Shown here: piece after piece, positions 16,026 through 24,428 of the stretch | How positions within the stretch are numbered: the stretch's first letter is position 1 | Layout of the letters: each line of letters begins with the position of its first letter | Assembly (NCBI RefSeq): GCF_011694515.1 | Contig: NZ_CP050192.1 | Location: 3,482,172 to 3,546,171 of the forward strand | Origin: Mycobacterium sp. DL592 | Lineage (GTDB): Bacteria; Actinomycetota; Actinomycetes; Mycobacteriales; Mycobacteriaceae | Length of the DNA stretch: 64,000 bases | Reading direction: 5' to 3' | Translations under genes and position numbers: made by a program | Notes under the pieces: model-generated | Seen by the model: only the letters and a program-made list of their open reading frames with translations | The model's database searches: none | Told to the model about the DNA's origin: nothing

Positions 16026-16886
16026 ATGATCAAGTACGAGTGGCGAACCAGTCTGGATGCCGCCGAGGCAGCGGAACTCCAGGACGTTCTGCGCCGGGCG
16101 GCGGCCTATGACGCCGAGCCTGGCTACAGCACAATCGAATTCGAATCCGTCATGAGGTCGATGGACGCCGCCGACGCCTCCGACAAGCACCTGCTGATCT
16201 GGATGTTGCCCCATGCCACGGCGCTGGCCGAGCCCGACACACCCGAGGCCATCGCCGGGCTGTTACGGGTCAGCAGTGCGGAACCGGGTCGGGCCGAAGG
16301 CACCGCGGTGATCGATCCGCGGCTGCGTTCGATCGGCATCATGACTCTGCTGCTGGAACAGGTGGGTGTTGACGCCACGGGCCCCGACGGCTGGCTGGGG
16401 ACCGGCGCCACCACCGTGACCTGCTGGGCCAGGGGCAATCACCCCGCCACCGGACGGATCAGCAATCGCTTCCTGATCCCGCGTACACGACGGGTCTGGC
16501 AGCTCGTCCGCGGGACGCAACCGGACCCGGAACTGGCCGGCGCTCCCGTTCTCGAGCCGGCCGGATCCACCGCCACGAGTGTCCGCTACGCACTGCGGGA
16601 GGCCGGTCGGGTCGTCGGAAGAGTCGCACTGAACCGCATAACCGTCGACTCCGAAGAGTTCGGCGTGTGCGGCGTCGTCGGTGACCTCGAGTCGCCTGCG
16701 TCGGCACCGGCGGGTTCGCTTCGGCGGCTGCTGCACGGTATCGCTGTCGTCGCCCACGAAGTGGGCATGACCGGAGTCATGGTCAACGTCGATTCCGACG
16801 ATCTCAATCTCGTCAATGCGGCCCGGCTCGCCGGGTTCCAACACGACCGCACCGACGTGCGCTATCAACTCGGAGGTAACGCTTGA
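16026..16886 (+). CDS. Tandem-GNAT acetyltransferase-like protein (MshD-like layout)
   Basis: A 286-aa protein with two GNAT-like halves. The first has an acetyl-CoA-binding motif (VIDPRLRSIGIMTLLLEQVG, R-x-x-G-x region about residues 97-116). The second ends in VMVNVDSDDLNLVNAARLAGF, the typical GNAT beta-bulge and C-terminal helix. Length and double layout resemble mycothiol synthase MshD, but it sits in a catabolic operon, so acetylation of a pathway intermediate is more likely. It starts at ATG 16026, 7 bp after the Rieske gene, and overlaps the next gene by 4 nt. The exact function is unknown. Confidence 0.65.
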   Translation: MIKYEWRTSLDAAEAAELQDVLRRAAAYDAEPGYSTIEFESVMRSMDAADASDKHLLIWMLPHATALAEPDTPEAIAGLLRVSSAEPGRAEGTAVIDPRLRSIGIMTLLLEQVGVDATGPDGWLGTGATTVTCWARGNHPATGRISNRFLIPRTRRVWQLVRGTQPDPELAGAPVLEPAGSTATSVRYALREAGRVVGRVALNRITVDSEEFGVCGVVGDLESPASAPAGSLRRLLHGIAVVAHEVGMTGVMVNVDSDDLNLVNAARLAGFQHDRTDVRYQLGGNA

Positions 16887-17638
16887 CCACGGCGCCCGGT
16901 GCACCGGATGACCTCGCCGCTACAGTGGAAGCCCACGGCAAAGCTGTCGCCGCCGCCGACAACAACACCGTGCTCGCCGACTTCCTGCCGGACCGGATCG
17001 GTCAGCTCATCGCGTCGGCAGACGTACCGCGACAGCTCAAGTGTTCACAGGTGCGCAGCATCACCGACGCCGGTGAGGGCCGCTACGACGCGATCATTCG
17101 CTACACGAGACCAGATGACACCTGGTTCGAACTGCGCAGCCGCTGGGTGCATTTCGAGGCAGACGGCAGCTGGCGCGTTCTCAGCGTCCGTAACATCCCC
17201 GACACCCCGCCGTGGATCGACATCACCGGGCCCTCCCCGGACGGGCTCGATGGCCCGCACTGGGACGGACTGCGGTCGGGCCGGCTCACGCTGCAGCAGT
17301 GCAGCGAGTGCTCGACGTGGATCTGGTCACCCCGGCCGATGTGTCCGCACTGCCATTCGTTCCAGTTGAGTTGGCGTGACGTCGATCCCATCGGAACGAT
17401 CTTCTCCTGGACCCGGACCTGGCAGCCGTTCACCCGGGAGAGCACCGGCCATCTGCCCTACGTGGTGGTGCTGGTCGAGCTTCCCGCGGCCGGGGGGCGC
17501 CGCATCGTCGGTGTACTGGCGGACGCTGACGGTGTCACACCCACCATCGGGGCCCCGGTGCGCGGCCACATCGAACAACCACCCGACGATCGGCACTGGC
17601 CGTTGATCCGCTGGCACCTCGAGGAGGGAGACCGATGA
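16883..17638 (+). CDS. NTF2-like/DUF35 OB-fold fusion protein
   Basis: A 251-aa two-domain protein. Residues about 8-110 look like a SnoaL/NTF2-type alpha-beta barrel. Residues about 125-245 are a DUF35 domain with its zinc-ribbon cysteines (CSECSTWIW ... CPHCHS) and C-terminal OB fold. DUF35 proteins such as the C-terminal part of ChsH2 bind thiolase-like partners (Ltp2) to form retro-aldolases in steroid side-chain breakdown. Here NTF2 takes the place of the MaoC domain of ChsH2. TTG 16883 overlaps the previous stop (TTGA), and GGAGG lies 6 nt upstream. It overlaps the thiolase-like gene by 4 nt, so the two are probably made in equal amounts. Confidence 0.75.
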   Translation: MTTAPGAPDDLAATVEAHGKAVAAADNNTVLADFLPDRIGQLIASADVPRQLKCSQVRSITDAGEGRYDAIIRYTRPDDTWFELRSRWVHFEADGSWRVLSVRNIPDTPPWIDITGPSPDGLDGPHWDGLRSGRLTLQQCSECSTWIWSPRPMCPHCHSFQLSWRDVDPIGTIFSWTRTWQPFTRESTGHLPYVVVLVELPAAGGRRIVGVLADADGVTPTIGAPVRGHIEQPPDDRHWPLIRWHLEEGDR

Positions 17639-18801
17639 GCGGCTTCCGCGGCTCGACGGCCGTGGTCGGCGTCGGCGCCACCGACTACTACAAGCGGGGC
17701 ACCAGTCCCTTCTCCTCGGCGCAATTGGTCCTGCAAGCGATCCTACGGGCCTGCGAAGACGCCGGCGTCGACCCACGCGCAATCGACGGCTTCGTCTCCT
17801 ACGCAAGCGATTCCAGTGAGGGACTCGCCATCGGTGCCGCCCTGGGGGTGCACGAGGTGCGGTGGTCCACCCAGGTATGGGGTGGCGGTGGCGGAGCGGT
17901 GGCCGCGGCCGTCAACTGCGCCGCCGCCGCCGTGCACAGCGGGCAAGCGGAATGCGTGGTCGTGTATCGCGGGCTCAGCGAAGGTACCGACGGACGCGGC
18001 GCCTTCAACAAGGGTCACATGGGGCATCTGTACACCGCACACGGCATGCTCGCGCCTGCACAGGTGTGCGCACTGCGCACGCAGCGGCTGCTGGAGGTCG
18101 ACGGTGTCCCGGCCTCCGCGCTCGAGGCGGTATCCCTGGCCGGTTACCACCACGCCCAGAGCAACCCGCGTGCCGTCGCCTACGGTCACCCCGTGGACCA
18201 CGCCCGCTATCAGGGATCACGCCCGATCTCCGAGCCATTGCGGCTGTTCGACTGCTCACGGGAAAACGACGGTGCCACAGCAATTCTCGTCGTCCCAGCC
18301 GACCGGGCCGGCGACTACCGTGGCCGACCCGCTTATATCCTGTCCGGGGTGCAGGGGGCTGCGGCGGGCTGGACCGAGTCGGTCGAGAACGAGGAGCACT
18401 ACACCAGCGCGGGCTTTCACCCCGCCCTGGTGCGGCGGCTGTGGACCGGTGCCGGGATCACACCCGATGACGTCGACGTGGCCCAGGTGTACGAGAACTT
18501 CACCGGACCGGCGGTGGCGGCGATGATCGATCACGAGCTCTGCCCGCCCGGCGCCGATGCCGGAGATTTCCTGACCGTGGCGAACCTGACCGTCGAGACG
18601 GGACGCCTCCCGATCAACACCGCGGGCGGGAACATCGCCGAGGGCTTCGTCCACGGAATCGGGCTTGTCGCCGAGGCGGTGCGCCAGATCCGCGGGGACT
18701 CACCGAATCCGGTCCGGGACGCTGAGATCTCCCTGCTCATCGGCGGTCCCATGGCACCATTGGTCAGTTCGACGGTCTTCGGCTCCGCGGCCACGATCTG
18801 A
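17635..18801 (+). CDS. Thiolase-like lipid-transfer protein (Ltp2-type aldolase candidate)
   Basis: A 388-aa thiolase-fold protein of the SCP-x/Ltp group. The position normally held by the nucleophilic Cys in thiolases is a glycine run (QVWGGGGGAVAAAVN), so classical thiolysis is unlikely. The C-terminal half keeps family motifs (VYENFTGP; NTAGGNIAEGFVHGIG). Ltp2 of cholesterol breakdown also lacks the thiolase Cys and cleaves a beta-hydroxy-acyl-CoA by retro-aldol reaction together with a DUF35 partner. The preceding gene supplies such a partner. Start ATG 17635 overlaps it (ATGA). A side-chain or ring-cleavage lyase role is therefore a strong inference. Confidence 0.8.
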   Translation: MSGFRGSTAVVGVGATDYYKRGTSPFSSAQLVLQAILRACEDAGVDPRAIDGFVSYASDSSEGLAIGAALGVHEVRWSTQVWGGGGGAVAAAVNCAAAAVHSGQAECVVVYRGLSEGTDGRGAFNKGHMGHLYTAHGMLAPAQVCALRTQRLLEVDGVPASALEAVSLAGYHHAQSNPRAVAYGHPVDHARYQGSRPISEPLRLFDCSRENDGATAILVVPADRAGDYRGRPAYILSGVQGAAAGWTESVENEEHYTSAGFHPALVRRLWTGAGITPDDVDVAQVYENFTGPAVAAMIDHELCPPGADAGDFLTVANLTVETGRLPINTAGGNIAEGFVHGIGLVAEAVRQIRGDSPNPVRDAEISLLIGGPMAPLVSSTVFGSAATI

Positions 18802-18829
18802 CCGCGACAAACACGTATCGAGGAGGACG

Positions 18830-20353
18830 ATGGCGACCACGGTGGCCTCGGCACTGCGGTGGTGGGCACGCACGCATGGGGACCGCGACGCTGTCGTCAT
18901 CGGTTCCGACCAGGTCAGCTACCGCGAACTTCAGCACTGGACCTCGCGCCTGGCCCGCAGGCTGGCCGACGACGGGGTCAAACCCGGCGAACGGATCGGG
19001 CTTCTGGGTTCCAATACGCTGCAGTGGCCGGTGGCAGCTCTGGCGATCATGAAGAGCGGCGCCGTTCTGGTTCCACTCAATGCCCGGCTGAAGCCGGCCG
19101 AGATCCGCAAGATCGCTGATGACGCCGAGATCAGCGCGATCATCGCCGCGCCCGGTCACGTCACCGACGCCGAACAGGCCAGTGCCGCCGGACGTGAGTT
19201 CGCGGTCTGGGACTTCGGCGCCGTCGACGCACTGCGGTCCGGCGACGCCGACGACTTCGCGGTCGAACCGGACCTGCAGGAACCGATCGCGGTGATCTTC
19301 ACCAGCGGCTCGACCGGGTTGTCCAAGGGAGTGATCCTGACCAGCCAGACACTGATGGGCATGGTCCTGGAGAACACGTTGACCGAGGAGGGCTTCCGAC
19401 CAGGCACGGTGACCCTGCTGGTGCTGCCCTTGGCGTTCACACCGGGACTGGTCTACGGCCTGCTGATCACCTCGGTGCTCGGGGGCACCCTGGTCGTCGA
19501 GCCGGAGCTCAACCCCTCGCGGGCGGTGAGGCTCATCGAACAGCATTCTGTGCGCGCACTGTTCGGAGTTCCGCTGGTGTTCGAGGCGCTGTCGCGCGCT
19601 GACGAGTTCGCCGACGCCGACCTGAGCTCGCTACAAACGGCCATCGTCGGCGGGGCGGCGGTGCCACTGGATCTGTTGGACCGCTGGGCCGCCAAAGGCG
19701 TTCTGCTGCGCCAGATCTACGGCATGACCGAAGCCGGTGGCGTCGCGACCGCGACGATCAAAGCTGAGGCTCTCGAGCACCCCGATTGCTGCGGTGCGGG
19801 TTCGATCTTCACCGAGGTGCGGGTGATGGCCGACGACGGGTCGCTGGTCCCGCCGGGGCAGTCCGGAGAACTGGTGGTCCGCGGTCCGGGCGTCACACCG
19901 GGTTATTGGAACGATCCGGCGACGACGGCAGCAGCGATCCGGGACGGCTGGCTGCACAGCGGTGATCTGGGCGTCGGTGACGAACAGGGCCGAATCCGGT
20001 TTCTGGACCGGATGAAGGAACTCATCATCTCCGGCGGAATCAACATCTCCCCCGTCGAGCTCGAGTCGACCATCGGCACGCTCGACGGTGTCGCCGAGGT
20101 AGCGGTGATCGCGGCGGCCGACACCAGATTCGGCGAGACCCCTGCCGCGATCATCACCGTCGCTGCGGGTTCCGATCTCGATCAGAACGCGGTGGTGGCG
20201 CACTGCGGAGCCGTCCTGTCCGACTACAAGGTTCCGCGTTACGTGGTGCTGCGCTCCACACCGCTACCGAGGCTGCCCAATGGCAAGTTGGACAAGAATG
20301 CGATCCGCGCCGAGTACCGCGACATCCCGGATCGCTTCGACAAGGTCCGGTAG
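18830..20353 (+). CDS. Class I adenylate-forming acyl-CoA synthetase
   Basis: A 507-aa AMP-binding ligase. The ATP-binding P-loop reads FTSGSTGLSKGVIL, followed by YGMTEAGG, the hinge/adenylate motif GWLHSGDLG and the C-terminal catalytic Lys in LPNGKLDKNAI. It activates a carboxylic acid to its CoA thioester. ATG 18830 is set by AGGAGG three nt upstream (close but clear); the open frame upstream lies inside the thiolase-like gene. It is the last gene of the run that starts at 12385 and abuts the convergent aldehyde dehydrogenase with no gap. It likely feeds an acid product into the DUF35/thiolase-like lyase. Confidence 0.9.
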   Translation: MATTVASALRWWARTHGDRDAVVIGSDQVSYRELQHWTSRLARRLADDGVKPGERIGLLGSNTLQWPVAALAIMKSGAVLVPLNARLKPAEIRKIADDAEISAIIAAPGHVTDAEQASAAGREFAVWDFGAVDALRSGDADDFAVEPDLQEPIAVIFTSGSTGLSKGVILTSQTLMGMVLENTLTEEGFRPGTVTLLVLPLAFTPGLVYGLLITSVLGGTLVVEPELNPSRAVRLIEQHSVRALFGVPLVFEALSRADEFADADLSSLQTAIVGGAAVPLDLLDRWAAKGVLLRQIYGMTEAGGVATATIKAEALEHPDCCGAGSIFTEVRVMADDGSLVPPGQSGELVVRGPGVTPGYWNDPATTAAAIRDGWLHSGDLGVGDEQGRIRFLDRMKELIISGGINISPVELESTIGTLDGVAEVAVIAAADTRFGETPAAIITVAAGSDLDQNAVVAHCGAVLSDYKVPRYVVLRSTPLPRLPNGKLDKNAIRAEYRDIPDRFDKVR

Positions 20354-21781
20354 TCAGAACCGGTAGATCGACTTCGACACCTGGTAGGCCGACAGGCCTT
20401 CCGGACCGAGTTCGCGACCGATTCCGCTGTCCTTCACCCCGCCGAACGGCGAGCGCATGTCCAGTTCGTAGCCGTTGATGCCGATCGATCCGGTGCGGAT
20501 CTTCCGTGCGACGGCGGTGGCGCGTTCGGCGTCGGGTGACCACACGGTTCCGGCGAGCCCGAAGGCGCTGTCGTTGGCGAGCCGGACCGCGTCCTCGTCG
20601 TCGTCGTACGGCGTGATCGTGACGACGGGCCCGAAGATCTCCTCCTGGGCGATCCTGTCGGAGTTGTCCACATCGGCGAACACGGTGGGTTCGACGAACC
20701 AGCCCACCGGTTGATCGCTCGGAATGCCCCCGCCGGCTACGAGTCTGGCTCCGGAATCGCGGCCGATGCCGATGTAGTCCAGCACCCGCTCACGCTGGCG
20801 CGCGCTGACCATTGGACCGATGTCGGTGGACTCGTCGAGCGGATCACCGACGGTCAGGCTGTCGGCCAGATCCGCGATGGCGTCGACGAACTCGGCGTAG
20901 CGGGACCGCGGAGCCAGGATCCGCGAGCTCAGGTGACATGTCTGACCGTTGTTGACGAACGACGCCGAGCGCAAACCGTTCAGCGTGGCGGTCAGGTCGG
21001 CGTCGTCGAGGATGATCGCTGCCGACTTGCCGCCCAGCTCGAGTGTCACCGGCCGGATCAGCCGGCCACACGTCTCGCCGATCGCCCGGCCCGCCCCGGT
21101 CGAGCCGGTGAACGCCACCTTGTCGACACCGGGATGACCGACCAGGTGGGCACCGGCGGCCGCGCCCCCGGGAACGACGTTGAGTACGCCGTCCGGCAGC
21201 CCCGCGTCGGCAGCCGCATGCGCGAACGCCAGCGCATCGAGACTGGTTTCGGGTGCGGCTTTGAGGACGACGCTGCAGCCGGCAGCCAGGGCCGGGGCGA
21301 TCTTCATCACCGCGATGGCTTGCGGATAGTTCCACGGGGTGATGGCGGCCACGACGCCGACCGGTTCGGTGCACACCAGGGTGTCGCCCGCCATCGCCGG
21401 CCGGACCTCTTCCGGTGAAGAATCCCCGACAATCCCGGCGTAGTAGCGGATCAGAGCCGGCGGGAACACGCCATTGACCACGCGCGACAGGGTGATCGGC
21501 ATACCGTTCTCGCGGGTGACCAGAACCGCTGTCTGCGGTGACCTCTCACGCAGCGGGGCGCTGAACCGCTTGAGCACCGCAGCACGCTCGGCGGGTGAAC
21601 TGGCTCGCCACTGCTGCGCCGATGCCGACTGCGCGGCCGACACCGCGTCGTCGATGTCCGCCTCGGTACCGCATGGGCCCTGTCCGAGCGGGGCGCCCGT
21701 GGCGGGCTCGATGATGGTGGTGAGCTGGCCGGGTGGGCGAAAGTTTCCGCCGACGTAGATCAGCGGTTCGGCGATCGTCAT
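20354..21781 (-). CDS. NAD(P)+-dependent aldehyde dehydrogenase
   Basis: A 475-aa aldehyde dehydrogenase with the general-base Glu in LELGGKSAAI and the nucleophilic Cys in NNGQTCHLSSRIL. ATG 21781 has AAGG 5 nt upstream. It lies 54 bp after mceF of the leftward mce operon on the same strand, so it may be that operon's last gene, which links import to aldehyde oxidation. Its stop directly abuts the stop of the acyl-CoA synthetase with no room for a terminator. It is distinct in sequence from the ALDH at 10684-12222. Confidence 0.9.
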   Translation of the reverse strand: MTIAEPLIYVGGNFRPPGQLTTIIEPATGAPLGQGPCGTEADIDDAVSAAQSASAQQWRASSPAERAAVLKRFSAPLRERSPQTAVLVTRENGMPITLSRVVNGVFPPALIRYYAGIVGDSSPEEVRPAMAGDTLVCTEPVGVVAAITPWNYPQAIAVMKIAPALAAGCSVVLKAAPETSLDALAFAHAAADAGLPDGVLNVVPGGAAAGAHLVGHPGVDKVAFTGSTGAGRAIGETCGRLIRPVTLELGGKSAAIILDDADLTATLNGLRSASFVNNGQTCHLSSRILAPRSRYAEFVDAIADLADSLTVGDPLDESTDIGPMVSARQRERVLDYIGIGRDSGARLVAGGGIPSDQPVGWFVEPTVFADVDNSDRIAQEEIFGPVVTITPYDDDEDAVRLANDSAFGLAGTVWSPDAERATAVARKIRTGSIGINGYELDMRSPFGGVKDSGIGRELGPEGLSAYQVSKSIYRF

Positions 21782-21835
21782 GTCGTCCTTATGGCGTCGG
21801 GATTGCTGAGGTGGTGAATACCGCTGTGCGGCAGC

Positions 21836-23278
21836 TTAATTGCCCGGATCCGGTGTGAGCATGTTCTGCCACGTCCTGGGCGCGTTTCGTGGCGCAAGGT
21901 CGGATTGCGTGTAGGTGCGCCCGTCGGGCCCGACATAGGTGCCGTTGGCCGGGTCGTAGTAGGCGGCGGCGATCGGCGGTAGCGGGCCGGGCGACGCGGG
22001 CGGGGGCGCCGAGTCGGGCGGCGGTTGCGGGATGTCCTGTCCTGATAACGTCCCGTTGGGATCTCCTTTCCAGTTGAAACCGTCGTTGAGGGGTACGTAG
22101 ACGTCGTCGCTCTTGCACATCTTCGCCGTCGGTGCCCGCTTGCCCGGCTTGGTCAGGCACGGCAGGTTACGGGCTCCGCGTACCGCCATCCACGAGTCCT
22201 GCGGTATCCGGCAGTACAGATCGTCGGAGGTGCGGTCCGGGGTGTCGACCTCGGTGGGAATCCGCTGTTGTTGGGCGGGAAGGTAACCCGTCGTACACGG
22301 CGGTGGCAGGTTGAGATTGAGGTTGAACGACAGCACCAGGCCGGGATGCTTGCTGTCCCGGTTGGCCACAGTTCCGCCCTGCATGACTTGTACGCCCATG
22401 GGCAGCAGCACCAGCAACTGCTCGATCGCCGGTTGGTAGGTGACGGCGAGTTGGCCGATGCCGAGCAGATTCGACATCAGGACCGGCAGGCTGGGATTGA
22501 GGCGTTCCATCAGCTGGCGGGCCTGGCTTGCGGCGTCCCCTCCTTGCCGGATCAGCCCGGCGACGGCGGCGGCGGAATCCTTCAGCTGTCCGGTCAGATC
22601 GGCGAGGTGTGCCGCCCAGGCGTGAACGGACTCGGCGGTGTTGACCTGCGAATCCAGCAGTGGCGCAGAGTGATCGATCAGCGTGGTCAGCGGGTCCAGG
22701 TTGGCGCGCGCGTCGCCGGCCAGCCGGGTGGACCCCTGCACGATCCTGGAGATCTCGGGGCCCAGGCCGCCGATGGCCAGGTCGCTCTCGTCGACGACGG
22801 TCTTGAGGTTGTCGCGCGGGATTGCCTGCAGTCCGCGGTTCGCGGCGTCGAGCAAGGTCCCGATATCGGGCGGCACTGAGGTGCGGTCCGCGCGGATCAC
22901 GTCGCCGGCCTTCAGCGCCGGCGCATGTGCGCTGCGGGGAAGTAGGGCGACGTACTGCTCGCCGATGGCTGAGGTGCTGTGCACCTGAGCGTCAAGGTCG
23001 ACGGGAATCTGGACATCAGATCTCAGCGACAGTTCGGCTTGCACACCGTCATCGGTGAGGCGCACAGCGCGGACTCGCCCGACCTCGGTACCGCGGTAGG
23101 TGACATTCGCGCCTTCGTACAGTCCGCCGGCCGAGGGCAGCTGCATCGTGACGGTGTAGCGGCCTACGCCCAGCATCGCCGGTACGTCGATGTATCCGAA
23201 GATCATCACCGCTCCGGCAGTCACCGTGACGACCCCGAAGATCGCCAGCTGAATCTTGATCCACCTGTTCAGACGCAT
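21836..23278 (-). CDS. mceF: MceF, operon I (leftward)
   Basis: A 480-aa MCE-family protein with an N-terminal membrane anchor (IQLAIFGVVTVTAGAVMIFG, about residues 8-27), an MCE domain (about 35-115; YRGTEVGRVRAVRL) and long helical and proline-rich C-terminal parts. Mce proteins form a periplasmic or cell-envelope tunnel that carries lipids to the YrbE permease. ATG 23278 starts 1 nt after the mceE stop; the longer frame would overlap mceE. It is the last mce gene of the operon. No mce-associated membrane (mam) genes follow, only an aldehyde dehydrogenase. Confidence 0.9.
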   Translation of the reverse strand: MRLNRWIKIQLAIFGVVTVTAGAVMIFGYIDVPAMLGVGRYTVTMQLPSAGGLYEGANVTYRGTEVGRVRAVRLTDDGVQAELSLRSDVQIPVDLDAQVHSTSAIGEQYVALLPRSAHAPALKAGDVIRADRTSVPPDIGTLLDAANRGLQAIPRDNLKTVVDESDLAIGGLGPEISRIVQGSTRLAGDARANLDPLTTLIDHSAPLLDSQVNTAESVHAWAAHLADLTGQLKDSAAAVAGLIRQGGDAASQARQLMERLNPSLPVLMSNLLGIGQLAVTYQPAIEQLLVLLPMGVQVMQGGTVANRDSKHPGLVLSFNLNLNLPPPCTTGYLPAQQQRIPTEVDTPDRTSDDLYCRIPQDSWMAVRGARNLPCLTKPGKRAPTAKMCKSDDVYVPLNDGFNWKGDPNGTLSGQDIPQPPPDSAPPPASPGPLPPIAAAYYDPANGTYVGPDGRTYTQSDLAPRNAPRTWQNMLTPDPGN

Positions 23279-23279
23279 G

Positions 23280-24428
23280 TCACGGCCCTTGATCGAGGTG
23301 GTAGGGGGCAACCAGCGGATTGCCCGCCGTGTAGGGACTGGGGAGCTGTCCGATGGTCCGTCCCCACTGCATCTCCAGCTCGGTCAGATTGCCTTCCCAT
23401 CGGGTGCCGGAGAACAGGGTGTTGTCGATGCGGCTCAACGTCAGGTCGACGATGGCGGTGATGTTGGCGTAGTCACCGCGAATCCACTTGTCCAGCGGTC
23501 CTTTCGGCCAGGGGAACGTTCCCAGGAAATCCAGCGACCGGGTCAGATCGGGACCCGCGTCGGCCAGGGACCGCAACACAGGTGCGACCTCTTTGAGTTC
23601 CTTGACCAGATTCTCCTTCGTCTGGTTGACGGTGTCGGTGGCCAAGGCGCTGAATCTGCCGAATGCTGCAAGCGCCTCGGTGAGACGCTCGCGTTGCTGC
23701 GCCAGTACCGCCAGTGCGTCGGGAATGGAGCGAACCGCCTTGTCCAGTACGGGCTTCTGGGCGGCGAACTGCGCGACAAGCCCGTTGAAGCTGTCAGTCG
23801 CGGCGATGATATCGCCGGTTTGGGCATTGACTCGGCCGGTGAATTGGTCCAATTGGTCGATGAGACTGCGCAAGTCGGCTTCTCGGTGCGCGAAGGCGGT
23901 GGCGAACGCGGCGGTGATGTCCTGAATCTGTCCGATTCCGCCGCCGTTGAGCAGCATCGACAGTGCCGCCAGCGTCTCGTCGGTGCCGGGGTAGGCCGCG
24001 GCTGCCTGCAACGGGATGAGCGACCCGTTGTGGAGCTTGCCTTCGGGCGCCGCATCGGTCGGCGGCGCCAGTTCCAGATGCAGGGAACCCAGCAGGCTCG
24101 TCTGGCCAACCTTGACGGTGGCGTTGGCGGGCAGGTCGACGTCGCCGTTGAGAGTCATGGTGACCAACGCATGCCACCCTTGACGCTCGATCCTCGTGAT
24201 GGTTCCCACGTTGACGTCGCCGACCCGCACTCGCGAGTTCTGCTGGATGTAGCCGACGTCAGGGAGCTGCGCCTGCACGACGAACGAACCGGGGCCTTGC
24301 CCTTGAGTTCCTGGCAGCGACAGCGAGTTCAGACCGTGCCACTCGCATGCGGTGGAACTGACGGCGATCGCCAGCATTACCGCCGCCAGCACGACGGCAG
24401 TGCGCCGCGGTCGGGTTACCGGGATCAT
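23280..24428 (-). CDS. mceE: MceE, lipoprotein subunit, operon I
   Basis: A 382-aa MCE protein with a lipoprotein signal: a basic N-terminus (IPVTRPRRTA), a hydrophobic stretch and a lipobox ending SSTAC at about residue 26. The MCE domain follows (SRVRVGDVNVGTITRI). This is the Lpr/LprN slot of the operon, and the lipid anchor is expected to hold it at the outer face of the membrane. ATG 24428 overlaps the mceD stop (ATGA). The longer open frame upstream is a shadow inside mceD. Confidence 0.9.
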   Translation of the reverse strand: MIPVTRPRRTAVVLAAVMLAIAVSSTACEWHGLNSLSLPGTQGQGPGSFVVQAQLPDVGYIQQNSRVRVGDVNVGTITRIERQGWHALVTMTLNGDVDLPANATVKVGQTSLLGSLHLELAPPTDAAPEGKLHNGSLIPLQAAAAYPGTDETLAALSMLLNGGGIGQIQDITAAFATAFAHREADLRSLIDQLDQFTGRVNAQTGDIIAATDSFNGLVAQFAAQKPVLDKAVRSIPDALAVLAQQRERLTEALAAFGRFSALATDTVNQTKENLVKELKEVAPVLRSLADAGPDLTRSLDFLGTFPWPKGPLDKWIRGDYANITAIVDLTLSRIDNTLFSGTRWEGNLTELEMQWGRTIGQLPSPYTAGNPLVAPYHLDQGP

